The notes beneath the pieces are model-generated. The model was not told the origin of the DNA, did not search any database, and saw only the letters and a list, made by a program, of their open reading frames with translations. 64,000 bases of DNA. Origin: Actinoplanes sp. TFC3 (GTDB lineage Bacteria > Actinomycetota > Actinomycetes > Mycobacteriales > Micromonosporaceae). The stretch's first letter is position 1; every line of letters begins with the position of its first letter. The stretch is from positions 3,355,382 through 3,419,381 of the forward strand of contig NZ_LOJP01000001.1 of the NCBI RefSeq assembly GCF_001553785.1, written 5' to 3'. A program made the position numbers and the translations under genes. Positions 8,196-16,277 of this stretch are shown here, one piece after another.

Positions 8196-8434
8196 CCCCC
8201 GATGATCCCAGAGTCCCGCCCCCGGCCGTCATGGGCGCTGGCCATCGCGTTCAACCGCAGAAAACGCAACCTCGACGTCACCACGTTCACCGGCCAGGCG
8301 AAGAACAAATGCGCCCCTGCCTGGAAGCCGTCTGCCTCGCAAGCTCCGCGGGCACTTGCTGCTACGCCAGGACTCGGCCGCCAGCGAAGGAGAAACGGGG
8401 GCCGCCCGGCGACCCCCGTTTCCCGCTTACCACC
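8196..8434. other. Intergenic region with possible coding relic
   Basis: In one plus-strand frame, ~8229-8340 shows strong third-position G/C bias (reading ALAIAFNRRKRNLDVTT and on) but has no start or stop of its own. It may be a remnant of a lost gene; I do not recognise it. The right end holds the terminator hairpin of the DUF4331 gene. Confidence 0.3.
8393..8421 (-). terminator. Terminator hairpin after the DUF4331 gene
   Basis: AAACGGGGG (8393-8401) pairs perfectly with CCCCCGTTT (8413-8421) around an 11-nt loop, 14 bp beyond the stop of the minus-strand gene. On the minus strand the stem is followed by a short T-rich flank. Confidence 0.7.
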
Positions 8435-9829
8435 TCAGTTCTGGTTCACCGCGGCCATGTTCGGCAGCGACACGTACGGGAAGGCCGACCGGAACGCGTG
8501 GTCGTTGGCGTCCACCCCGTCGCCCAGCGTGGCCACCGCAGCCGGCGGGTTGGGCAGCAGAATTCCCTCAGCCGCCTGCAGGGTCACGTCCAGCACGTCA
8601 TCGGTGAGCCGGCGCCCGTTCGGGAACCCGGCCAGGTCGCCGCCGACCACACCCAGACGGTTGGGCGTGGCCGCCGGGGCCACCGACATGTTGAGCCGCA
8701 GCTGCTCGCTCGGCGCGAACTTCTTGGCGTTGGCGTCCTTGTTGAGCTTCTGCGAGTTCAGGTCCGCCTTCACCGGGCCACAGGCCTTGCACACACCGGT
8801 CAGGAACACCTCGACAAGGTCGTTGCGCGGGGTGGCCGGGGCCGGGATGTTGTAGATGGCCTGCATCAGCCGCGGAACCTCGGGCTTGGTCACGTAATTG
8901 AGGAACTTCGCGTCGTCGTTGGCCTTCGTGGCGTTGAACTCGTTCTTCGCCCGCAGCGGGATGACCGCCTCGTTGACCAGCGGCATGCCCAGCCGCGACA
9001 CCTGGCGTTCGGTGGCCGGCTTGCCGTTCATGCTGGCGCCCAGCCGCGACGTGGTGGTCCAGATGCCCACGTTCGGGTTGCGGGTCGCATCGCCCTTGAG
9101 CGCGAGCTGGGTCTTGGGCACCCGCAGCGCGACCGTGTTGACGTTGTAGCCCTTGAGCGTGTCCTGCCCGACCTCGGACAGGTCACCGCCGTACAGCAGG
9201 TCGAAGACCCGCAGGTCAGCGAAGAACGGGTCGTCGGCCTGCCCGGCGAAGGACTTGGAGCCCGCGCCGGCCGAGGTGATCGCCGCGTTGGACAGCGTCT
9301 CGTAGTCCGGCATCGAAGCCTTGCCGGTGAACGAGGGCGCCACCCGGGCCGCCTTGAGAATCGTCTTGGCCCCCGCCGGGGTGATCCGCTGCAGCTGGTA
9401 GGTCTGACGGATGTTCAGGTCCTTGTCGGCCAGGCTGGTGACCGGGCCGGTGGTGTACAGGAACGTTCCGTCGTTCTGGTACGTGGTGCTGAACGTCCAC
9501 CGGTAGATGATGTCGGCCTTGGCATCACCATCGTTGTCGATGTTGATGTCGTGCGCCGTGTTCTCGGCGAACGGGTAGAAGTTGGGCCCGCCGTTCGGCT
9601 CCTCGAACGGCGTCCAGTTCGCCACCAGGGTGACCGTGTCCGGCTGGTCAGGGCTGACGAACGCGTACAGGTCGGTGTTGTCCAGGCTCGGCGTCTGCGC
9701 GATCAGCGGAGCTTCGCGGTGCGAGGACGCGTGGCCCTGCATCGGCGAGAGCGACGCCACGCAGGCCGCCGACGCACCGATGGCCGCCAGCGCGGTCAGG
9801 CGCCGGCGGGTTACGGCAATTTTCATCAT
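8435..9829 (-). CDS. DUF4331 family secreted protein
   Basis: 464 residues. A signal peptide (~1-34: MKIAVTRRR, hydrophobic core, then GHA) is followed by the hallmark ASSHREAP start of mature DUF4331 proteins. Further family features are SLDNTDLYAFVSPDQPD, a calcium-site-like DNDGDAKAD at ~97-106 and two cysteines in GVCKACG. DUF4331 proteins are exported and have no established biochemical role. It is divergent from a TPR protein and a NicO-type transporter with a 126-bp shared promoter region. A GGGGGA ribosome site precedes the tandem ATGATG start. An inverted repeat lies in its leader. Confidence 0.87.
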   Translation of the reverse strand: MMKIAVTRRRLTALAAIGASAACVASLSPMQGHASSHREAPLIAQTPSLDNTDLYAFVSPDQPDTVTLVANWTPFEEPNGGPNFYPFAENTAHDINIDNDGDAKADIIYRWTFSTTYQNDGTFLYTTGPVTSLADKDLNIRQTYQLQRITPAGAKTILKAARVAPSFTGKASMPDYETLSNAAITSAGAGSKSFAGQADDPFFADLRVFDLLYGGDLSEVGQDTLKGYNVNTVALRVPKTQLALKGDATRNPNVGIWTTTSRLGASMNGKPATERQVSRLGMPLVNEAVIPLRAKNEFNATKANDDAKFLNYVTKPEVPRLMQAIYNIPAPATPRNDLVEVFLTGVCKACGPVKADLNSQKLNKDANAKKFAPSEQLRLNMSVAPAATPNRLGVVGGDLAGFPNGRRLTDDVLDVTLQAAEGILLPNPPAAVATLGDGVDANDHAFRSAFPYVSLPNMAAVNQN

Positions 9830-9840
9830 TCCCCCGGAAT

Positions 9841-9879
9841 CACATGGGCGGTCGGCACCGTTGCCACCGCCCCATGTGA
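9841..9879. promoter_or_regulatory. Inverted repeat in the DUF4331 / TPR divergent region
   Basis: CACATGGGCGGT (9841-9852) faces ACCGCCCCATGTG (9867-9879): 12 paired bases with one extra C, 14-nt spacer. It begins 12 bp upstream of the DUF4331 start codon. It could be an operator serving both divergent genes or an RNA hairpin in the DUF4331 leader that masks or protects its ribosome site. Confidence 0.5.
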
Positions 9880-9955
9880 CTTCGTAGCGGTAAATCGGAT
9901 GGATCGCCGGTTATTCCACTTTTATTACTCGTGTCCTTTCTGAAAGGAACCGTCC

Positions 9956-11275
9956 GTGATGCACTATTTGCCGGTGCACAGACGATGGCTCCGCCCGGTT
10001 CTGGTGATCACCGCGGCCGCGGCCGCCCTGCTGGGAGCCGGGGTCCTGCTGGTGCCGCGGCATGCGGACAAGCCCGCCCCGGCCAGCGCCCCCGCGTCCT
10101 CCGAACTCGACCGCTACGTCACCCGGACCACGGATCACCTCACGAAGGTGCCGGGCGACTGGCAGGGCTGGGCGCAGCTGGGCATGGCGCAGGTCCAGCT
10201 GGCCCGCATCACCGCCGACCCGAGCCACTACCCGCCCGCCGAGACCGCGTTGCGCCGCTCGCTGACGGTCCAGCCCCACGGCAATGCCGCCGCGTTGACC
10301 GGCCTGGGAGCATTGGCTGCGGCCCGCCACAACTTTCATGAGGCTTTCCGGTACGCCCACAGCGCCGTGGCCACCGATGCGTTCTCGGCCGACGCGTACG
10401 GCGTGCTCACCGACGCCTGCGTCGAACTCGGCCGTTACCCCGAAGCCACCGCGGCCGTGCAGCGCATGCTCGACCTGCGCCCGGACACCGGCTCCTTCGG
10501 CCGCGCCTCCTACGTCTTCGAGCTCAGCGGCAACCGCAACCGGGCCACCGAGCTGATGCAGCGCGCCCTGGATGTGGCCGGCAGCCCCGCCGACGCCACG
10601 TTCGCCCTGACCCACCTGGGCGAGCTGGCCTTCAACGAGGGTGACCTCGACAAAGCCGCCGGCTACTTCGCTCGGGGCCTGGCCCGCACGCCCGGCCAAC
10701 CCGCCCTGCTGGCCGACCGCGCCAAGGTCAGCGCCGCCCGCGGTGACTACGCCTCCGCGCTGGACGACCTGCGCGCCGCCACCGCTGTCCTGCCCACCGT
10801 CGACCACCTGGTCACCCTGTCCGACACGCTCACCGCCGCCGGGCGCCCCGGCGAGGCGGCCACCATCGACACGCTGATCCGGGCCACCACCCGGCTGCCC
10901 GGGGCCACCGGCGCCACCACCGACATCGACCTCGTGCTCTTCTACGCCGACCGCGGTGAGCCCGGCACCGCCGTGGCCAAGGCCCGCGCCCTGTTCGCCG
11001 CGCGCCCCAGCGTCAGCGTCGAAACCGCGTACGCCTGGGCGCTGCACGCAGCCGGCCGCGACCGGGAGGCCCTCACCCACGCCGACCGTGGTCTGCGGCT
11101 GGGCACCAAGGACGCCCGCGCCCACTACCAGCGGGCCCAGATCCGCCGGGCGTTGGGAGACCGCCGTGGCGCACGGGCCGACCTGAGCGAAGCCCTCGCC
11201 CTCAACCCGTACTTCTCGCTGCGCAATGCCCCTCGCGCCCGCACCGAACTCGCCAGCCTGGAAGGCCCCGCATGA
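9956..11275 (+). CDS. Membrane-anchored TPR protein
   Basis: 439 residues. An N-terminal transmembrane helix (~13-34) is followed by an Ala/Pro linker and then continuous tetratricopeptide repeats to the end (for example WAQLGMAQVQLA, ALTGLGALAAARHNFHEAF, HLGELAFNEGDLDKAAGYF, HYQRAQIRRALGDRRGA). The repeat region would lie outside the membrane and act as a protein-binding scaffold. It starts with GTG 9956 or ATG 9959 after an AAAGGAAC site. Its stop overlaps the start of the NicO transporter in ATGA, so the two are translated together. The partner is unknown; the DUF4331 protein and the transporter's outer domain are candidates (inference). Confidence 0.85.
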   Translation: MMHYLPVHRRWLRPVLVITAAAAALLGAGVLLVPRHADKPAPASAPASSELDRYVTRTTDHLTKVPGDWQGWAQLGMAQVQLARITADPSHYPPAETALRRSLTVQPHGNAAALTGLGALAAARHNFHEAFRYAHSAVATDAFSADAYGVLTDACVELGRYPEATAAVQRMLDLRPDTGSFGRASYVFELSGNRNRATELMQRALDVAGSPADATFALTHLGELAFNEGDLDKAAGYFARGLARTPGQPALLADRAKVSAARGDYASALDDLRAATAVLPTVDHLVTLSDTLTAAGRPGEAATIDTLIRATTRLPGATGATTDIDLVLFYADRGEPGTAVAKARALFAARPSVSVETAYAWALHAAGRDREALTHADRGLRLGTKDARAHYQRAQIRRALGDRRGARADLSEALALNPYFSLRNAPRARTELASLEGPA

Positions 11276-12987
11276 TCCGCCGCCTTGTCACCGCGGGCCT
11301 GGCCGGCCTGACCGTCGCCCTGCTGCTGCCGCTGCCCGCTCAGGCCCATCCGCTGGGCAACTTCACCACCAACGTCTATGCCGGTTTGCGCATCGCTGCC
11401 ACCGGCGTGGACGTCGACTACGTGCTGGATCTGGCCGAGCTGCCGGCGTACCAGGCGACAACCGACGAGATCGACGCCAATCACAACGGCGCAACCGACA
11501 ATGCCGAGCAGATGTCGTACGCCCAGAAAACCTGCACCGCAGCAGCCGCCGCCACCACCGTGACCATCAACGGCAGCAGCGTCCCCGTCCAGAACCGCAC
11601 CGCTGGCCTGCAACTCCGCCCGGGCGCCGGCGGCCTGACCACCTTGCGCCTGCAATGTGTCCTGCACGCCCCCGCCCGCCTGAGTGCCGGGGCCGGGATC
11701 GCCTTCGCCACCAACTTCTACCCCGACCGCATCGGCTGGCGTGAGGTGACCGCCATCGGCGACCGCTACACGCTGACGTCCTCGGATGTCCCCGCCACCA
11801 GCATCAGCAACCGCCTGACCGCCTACCCCGCGGGCGCCCCCACTGCCGGCGTGCGCACCGCAACCCTGACCGTTCGCCCCGGCGGCCCACCGGCTCCCGC
11901 CGGCGTTCCCACCTTCGACATCTCCGGCGCGGCCGCCCAGGCTCGTGACGTGGATCGCCTCACCACCTGGTTCACCGAGCTGGTGGGGCATCCCACGCTC
12001 ACCCTGGGCGTTGGCCTGCTGGCGGTGCTGATCGCCATCGTCCTCGGCAGCGCCCACGCGGTAGCCCCAGGCCACGGCAAGACCATCATGGCCGCGTACC
12101 TGGTAGGAGCCAAGGGCAGGCTGGCCCCCGCCCTCACCGTCGCCGGCTCGGTAGCCGTCACACACACCCTGGGCGTCCTCACCCTGGGCGTCATCCTGGC
12201 AACCTCGGTCGAGCTGGCCCCCGACACCCTCTACACCTGGCTGAAACTGATCAGCGGCCTCCTGGTGGCCCTGATCGGAGCGCAGCTCCTGCGCAGGGCC
12301 CTACGCAACCGCCGCCACTCGCACCGGGTTGCGGAGGTGTCGCACGCTCACGACTCGGGGGTTGCTGACGTGTCGCATGCCCATGCGTCGCTGATCTCTG
12401 ACGTGTCGCACACCCACGCCTCGCTGGTTTCCAGCGTCTCGCACGCTCATGAGGCCTCGCACGCCCAGGCCGCGCCTCACACTCACGCCGCGCCTCACAC
12501 TCACGCCGCGCCTCACACTCACGCAGAGCCTCACTCTCATGACGGAGCTCACTTCCACGAGGCGCCTCACGGTCACGCGCCGGACGGTCAAGGCGCGCTG
12601 CACACCCACGACCACGGCGACGGCCGCCCACACACCCACTACATCCCCGCCCCCGATGAACCGTTGCGGGTGCGCACCCTGCTCGCCATGGGCTTCGCCG
12701 GCGGCCTGTCCCCCAGCCCCTCCGCCGTCGTCGTCCTCCTGGGCGCCGCAGCCCTCGGCCGGGCCTGGTACGGCGTTGTCCTCGTCATCGCCTACGGCAT
12801 CGGCCTGGCCGCCACCCTGACCGGCATCGGGTTCGCCCTGGCTCGCTGGGGACATCGTCTGCAGAACCTGGGCTCCGGCCGCTGGCACCGTCTGCTGACC
12901 CCCCGCATGCCCGCCGCTACCGCCTCCGTCATCCTCGCGGTAGGCATCGGCATGGCCCTGCTGGCCACAGCCAGCCTGTTCCCCTGA
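11272..12987 (+). CDS. NicO/RcnA-type metal transporter with EF-hand-like outer domain and histidine-rich loop
   Basis: 571 residues. Signal peptide 1-25 (AQA/HPLG), then an extracytoplasmic domain (~26-235) with an EF-hand-like loop at 68-79 (D68, N70, N72, G73, D76, E79). Membrane segments begin at ~240, with the NicO motif HAVAPGHGKTIMAAYLVG. A His-rich loop (~345-460) contains four 11-residue VSHAH repeats and three APHTHA repeats. Then come GFAGGLSPSPSAVVVLLGA and the last helices. NicO/RcnA proteins move Ni or Co ions and use His-rich loops as metal sensors or buffers. Direction and metal are not certain. Translationally coupled to the TPR gene. Confidence 0.85.
   Translation: MIRRLVTAGLAGLTVALLLPLPAQAHPLGNFTTNVYAGLRIAATGVDVDYVLDLAELPAYQATTDEIDANHNGATDNAEQMSYAQKTCTAAAAATTVTINGSSVPVQNRTAGLQLRPGAGGLTTLRLQCVLHAPARLSAGAGIAFATNFYPDRIGWREVTAIGDRYTLTSSDVPATSISNRLTAYPAGAPTAGVRTATLTVRPGGPPAPAGVPTFDISGAAAQARDVDRLTTWFTELVGHPTLTLGVGLLAVLIAIVLGSAHAVAPGHGKTIMAAYLVGAKGRLAPALTVAGSVAVTHTLGVLTLGVILATSVELAPDTLYTWLKLISGLLVALIGAQLLRRALRNRRHSHRVAEVSHAHDSGVADVSHAHASLISDVSHTHASLVSSVSHAHEASHAQAAPHTHAAPHTHAAPHTHAEPHSHDGAHFHEAPHGHAPDGQGALHTHDHGDGRPHTHYIPAPDEPLRVRTLLAMGFAGGLSPSPSAVVVLLGAAALGRAWYGVVLVIAYGIGLAATLTGIGFALARWGHRLQNLGSGRWHRLLTPRMPAATASVILAVGIGMALLATASLFP
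12337..12524 (+). repeat. Histidine-encoding tandem repeats inside the transporter gene
   Basis: 12337-12468 encodes four 11-residue units of the form VSHAHxSxxxD (33-bp period, diverged at DNA level). 12471-12524 is three perfect copies of an 18-bp unit encoding APHTHA. The perfect DNA identity of the latter indicates recent slippage or active length variation of the metal-binding loop. Confidence 0.9.
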
Positions 12988-13093
12988 CCCACCCCGCCCG
13001 CCAGACCATGCCCTCGCCGCCAGCTCAGCCACCACTTGGCCTCACCAACCGCGCCACCCTCCTCGATGCACACAGCTCACCGAGCACGGCTTC

Positions 13094-13135
13094 CTGCTGC
13101 GCCGCCGGTGAAAGCTGCTGCGCCGCCGCTGAAAG
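13094..13135. repeat. 21-bp tandem duplication
   Basis: CTGCTGCGCCGCCGGTGAAAG at 13094 is directly repeated at 13115 with a single mismatch. It is intergenic, between the transporter and the 13150 gene. Confidence 0.8.
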
Positions 13136-13149
13136 CGCCGGCAAAACCG

Positions 13150-13542
13150 CTACTGGGAGTGCGGCCCCACCATCAAGCTCTTGCAGTGCGCCTGCAGGAC
13201 CTGCAAAGCCTTTTCACTGACCGAGAAACCTTTTCCGGGTACGTACGCAAGATCCGCCAACGCATCGTCACCGGGCACCAGTCGCAGCAACGGCGGCGGA
13301 ACATCGCCCGGCTCGACACCGAAGGTCTGATCGAGATAGACGCCCGCTGCCGCTGCGGTTGTGAACCCGGTCAGCCCCGCACCGGTCAAGGCCTGAGCCA
13401 GTCCGGGGCTGATCACGAGTTCCTCCTGCCGCCCGGCGAGCGCGTCGGGCGGCCAGCTCAATTCCACCGTGAGAACACCGTTCTCGTCCGTACTTGCGTC
13501 CCAGGCCGGATCGGGTTCCACGATGGAGCGCATGGCGGACAA
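13150..13542 (-). CDS. Hypothetical protein, immunity-protein-like composition
   Basis: 130 residues, acidic and soluble, no signal peptide or membrane segment. I do not recognise a defined family. The middle and end (a YLDQTFGVEPGDVPP segment, then GKGFSVSEKALQVL) look like small cytosolic actinobacterial proteins in which a VSxxALxVL helix closes the domain, as in some DUF1629/Imm-type immunity proteins; this is only an impression. Start may be ATG 13542 or the in-frame ATG 13533. No toxin gene is adjacent, but a decayed region follows upstream of it. Confidence 0.55.
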   Translation of the reverse strand: MSAMRSIVEPDPAWDASTDENGVLTVELSWPPDALAGRQEELVISPGLAQALTGAGLTGFTTAAAAGVYLDQTFGVEPGDVPPPLLRLVPGDDALADLAYVPGKGFSVSEKALQVLQAHCKSLMVGPHSQ

Positions 13543-14192
13543 GCTACCGGCATCAATCAGGCGGCGGGTGTTGCGGTCACCCGGGAATGACGGGTACGGC
13601 CGATGGTGTCAAACGAGCCGAAACCGACCCGCCCCGAGCCGAGGTGGTGTGGTTCTCCAGAGACATTTGCGTGTCTCATGGTCGTCGATCGCTCGCGGGG
13701 TTCCGATGTACCTGTTCTTTTCCAACGCTCCGAAGGCCCAGCGGGCTGGCGGCGCAGGGGTTGGACGAGGGGTTCCGGGGCTGGCGGCCGCATCGCAACC
13801 GGGCGGCGTGCGAGCGGGCGCTGCTGAGCGGGATGCGGATCCAGCAGTGGCCGACGGTGTTGTTGCCCGAGCTGGGGCTGCTCGACGGCGGCCGGCCTCG
13901 GGCGGTGGAGTTCGAGATGGGGGCGTGCGCAGGCTCGGGGAGTCACCACCGCTACCGCTGAACTGGCCGGGCTGGCCGGCACCGCAGCTTTCGACGCGGC
14001 ATACAAGCATTGGGCCGCAAGCCCGGCCTTTCGCGGGTTTGCCGGCATCGCCCGCCGAAAACTCGACCGGGCCGCCCGCGCCGCAGCCGACCTGGCCACA
14101 ACTCCAAATGCCCACGGGCCTAGCTGTTGCCGGCACGGCCCGCAAGCGGGATCGACGGGTGTACCGGGGCGGTGGGCGGGTACACCGTCGCC
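13543..14192 (+). pseudogene. 650-bp region with decayed coding fragments
   Basis: There is no intact gene here. Plus-strand ~13735-13925 has strong third-position G/C bias (for example GFRGWRPHRNRAACERALL, then LPELGLLDGGRPRAVEFEM) without a credible start. After a +1 shift, ~13927-14107 continues coding-like (ELAGLAGTAAFDAAYKHW, then GIARRKLDRAARAAADLA). These may be pieces of one or two lost genes. I do not recognise the parent family. Promoter elements for the hemerythrin gene may lie in the last 80 bp. Confidence 0.35.
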
Positions 14193-14747
14193 ATGACCGA
14201 CAAAGACGTCGTTGACGTGCTGACCAGCGACCACCGCGACTTCACCGCCCTGATCGGGGAGATCCGCTCGGTCAACGATCCCATGATCAAGCGTGACCTG
14301 ACCGACACCATGATCAGTGAGCTGGTGCGCCACGCCGTTGCCGAGGAAATGTACGTGTACCCGGCGATGAAGAAGTACCTGCCGGACGGCGAGAAAGCCG
14401 TGGAGCACGACACCGGGGAGCACAAGGAACTCGAGGTGACGATGAAGAAGCTCGAAGGCGCCGAGGTGTCGAGCGCCGAGTTCGCCTCCGCGTTGCAAGA
14501 ACTCGATGAGATCCTGGCCGACCACATTCAGGACGAGGAATCCGAGCAGTTCCCGGAGCTGCGCCGGCGGATCCCGGGTGAGGAACTCGTGGGGCTGGCC
14601 GCCAAGGTGGAGACGGCCAAGAAGCTCGCGCCGACCCGGCCCCACCCGGGCGCGCCGAACAACGAGCTGTTCCACAAGACCGTCGGCGCCGGCGTCGGCC
14701 TGGTGGATCGCCTCCGCGACAAGCTGACGGGGCGCGCCACCAAATAG
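14193..14747 (+). CDS. Hemerythrin HHE-domain protein
   Basis: 184 residues. The N-terminal ~125 residues are a four-helix hemerythrin domain with diiron ligands in canonical places: His14 (SDHRDF), His47 and Glu51 (RHAVAEE), His77 (GEHKE), His111 and Glu115 (DHIQDEE). The last ~45 residues are a charged tail. Actinobacterial HHE proteins bind O2, NO or peroxide via the diiron site and are often stress-induced; the exact role is open. ATG 14193 is chosen because the domain begins right there; an upstream extension would be low-quality sequence. The next gene downstream is a holin-like membrane protein. Confidence 0.87.
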   Translation: MTDKDVVDVLTSDHRDFTALIGEIRSVNDPMIKRDLTDTMISELVRHAVAEEMYVYPAMKKYLPDGEKAVEHDTGEHKELEVTMKKLEGAEVSSAEFASALQELDEILADHIQDEESEQFPELRRRIPGEELVGLAAKVETAKKLAPTRPHPGAPNNELFHKTVGAGVGLVDRLRDKLTGRATK

Positions 14748-14865
14748 CCCAACCAGATCCCCGGCGGTGCTGCGCGCCCGCGCTGGCCGCCCTGCTGGTC
14801 GTGCCGGCCCGGCCCCGTCCGGGTGGCCCATGATTATCGCTGGTCAGGGTGGGTAGCTCAGAAGG

Positions 14866-15294
14866 ATGTCGGAAACACAGATGAAGCTTGACGAGCAGGC
14901 GTCGACCGGCGACCTCGTCAGCCGGATGAGCGAGCAGATGTCCACGCTCGTGCGCGAGGAGCTGGAGCTGGCGCGCACGGAAATGGTGGAGAAAGGCAAG
15001 AAGGCCGGCACCGGCGCCGGCCTTCTGGGTGGTGCAGGTGTGCTGGCCCTGTACGGCGTGAGCGCGCTGCTGGTGACCATCGGCGCGCTGCTCGCCCTGG
15101 TGTGGCCGGCGTGGCTGGCCGCCCTGGTGGTGGCCGTGGTTGTGTTCGCCATCGCCGGCGTCGCCGCGCTGCTCGGCAAGAAGCAGGTCACACAGGCCGT
15201 GCCGCCGGCGCCCACTGCGGCCGTCGACAGCACCAAGCGTGATGTCAGCACCGTGCAGGCCGCCGCCAAGAGCGGTTACCACAGCCGCGACTAG
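14866..15294 (+). CDS. Holin-X / YqjE-like membrane protein
   Basis: 142 residues. An amphipathic N-terminal helix ([20 protein letters not shown]) is followed by two transmembrane segments (~48-70 and ~74-98) and a polar tail. This is the architecture of the putative actinobacterial phage-holin / YqjE family, stress-associated inner-membrane proteins of unknown mechanism; there is no prophage here. An AAGG site lies immediately upstream of the ATG. It converges on the PAS chemoreceptor-like gene, and both stop codons share a CTAG at 15291-15294. Confidence 0.8.
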   Translation: MSETQMKLDEQASTGDLVSRMSEQMSTLVREELELARTEMVEKGKKAGTGAGLLGGAGVLALYGVSALLVTIGALLALVWPAWLAALVVAVVVFAIAGVAALLGKKQVTQAVPPAPTAAVDSTKRDVSTVQAAAKSGYHSRD

Positions 15295-16190
15295 GCGGCC
15301 GCTCCGGAGACCAGCGAGTCGATGGCGCGCTGGGTCGAGGTGAGCGTCTGCATCGCTGCCTCGATCTCCTGGATGCTGCGCACCGCGTCGCTGGTCTGCG
15401 CGCGGATGCCGTCGACCTGCTCCGAGATGCTCTCGGTGGCCCGGCCCGTCTCCGTGGCCAGTTCCTTGACCTCGTGCGCCACGACCGCGAAGCCGCGGCC
15501 CGACTCACCGGCGCGGGCGGCCTCGATGGTGGCGTTGAGGGCCAGCAGGTTGGTTTGCGACGCGATGCCGGTGATCAGCTTGACCACCTCGCCGATTTTG
15601 GCGCTGCTGGCGTCGAGGGCGGCGATCGTCTGCGCGGCGGTCGTCGCCCGGGCCACTGCCGCGTCGACCGAGCTGCTCAGGTCGGTGCTCACGCCGGCGA
15701 GCTGGCTGGTGGCCTCAGTGACCTGGCGCAGCTGTTGCTCGTTGCGCTCGAGGAGCTGCTTCTCGTTGTCGACGTCACGCAGCGTACCGGCCACGCGGAC
15801 GGTACGCCCGGCGGAGTCACGGTGGGTGACCGCGGCGGCCCGGAACCAGCGGTAGTCGCCGCCGGCCGGGCGCAGCCGGAACTCCACGTCGAAGGGGACC
15901 CGGCTGGTCAGCAACGCGCGCAGGGCTTCGGTCGTACGCGATGCGTCATCGGGGTGAAGATCGGCCACCCATGCCGGGTGCGCCGACCCGTCGGTCTCCC
16001 ACAGCTCACCCGCGGCGGCCTGGACGAGCAGCTCGCGGCGCTCGGACTCGGCGGTGTGCGCGGCGCGGGCCTCCTCCAGCTCGCGGCGCAGCGACTCGAT
16101 CTCCGCGCGCAGCGGAGCGTCGTCCGCGGCGGCGGTGACCTGCTCGTTCTGAGTCTTCCTGCCAAACACCACGGGTGTCTCCTCCGCCAC
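15291..16190 (-). CDS. Cytosolic PAS-methyl-accepting chemotaxis-like protein
   Basis: 299 residues and no membrane segment. A coiled coil (~25-55) is followed by a PAS/PAC domain (~60-150: [43 protein letters not shown]) and then a short MCP signalling hairpin (~190-245: [20 protein letters not shown] and [17 protein letters not shown]). Such proteins normally signal through CheW/CheA, which are not in the window. It may belong to a distant chemosensory or contact-dependent pathway. The hairpin is shorter than in classical receptors. Confidence 0.87.
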   Translation of the reverse strand: MAEETPVVFGRKTQNEQVTAAADDAPLRAEIESLRRELEEARAAHTAESERRELLVQAAAGELWETDGSAHPAWVADLHPDDASRTTEALRALLTSRVPFDVEFRLRPAGGDYRWFRAAAVTHRDSAGRTVRVAGTLRDVDNEKQLLERNEQQLRQVTEATSQLAGVSTDLSSSVDAAVARATTAAQTIAALDASSAKIGEVVKLITGIASQTNLLALNATIEAARAGESGRGFAVVAHEVKELATETGRATESISEQVDGIRAQTSDAVRSIQEIEAAMQTLTSTQRAIDSLVSGAAA

Positions 16191-16277
16191 AGTTTCCGGT
16201 CTGCCCGGTGAATCGGCAGCTCAGCGTGGCTTCTGCAGGATTTTCGCGAACCCGGCCCATGGGCGATCATAGAGCCC

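Noticed and set aside
12337..12524. Possible CRISPR-like repeat array
   Set aside because: Repeats are in frame, short, without unique spacers, and encode the His-rich loop.
14845..14862. GGTAGCTCAG-like sequence resembling a tRNA D-arm
   Set aside because: No acceptor stem, anticodon or T-arm can be formed around it; it is the leader of the holin-like gene.
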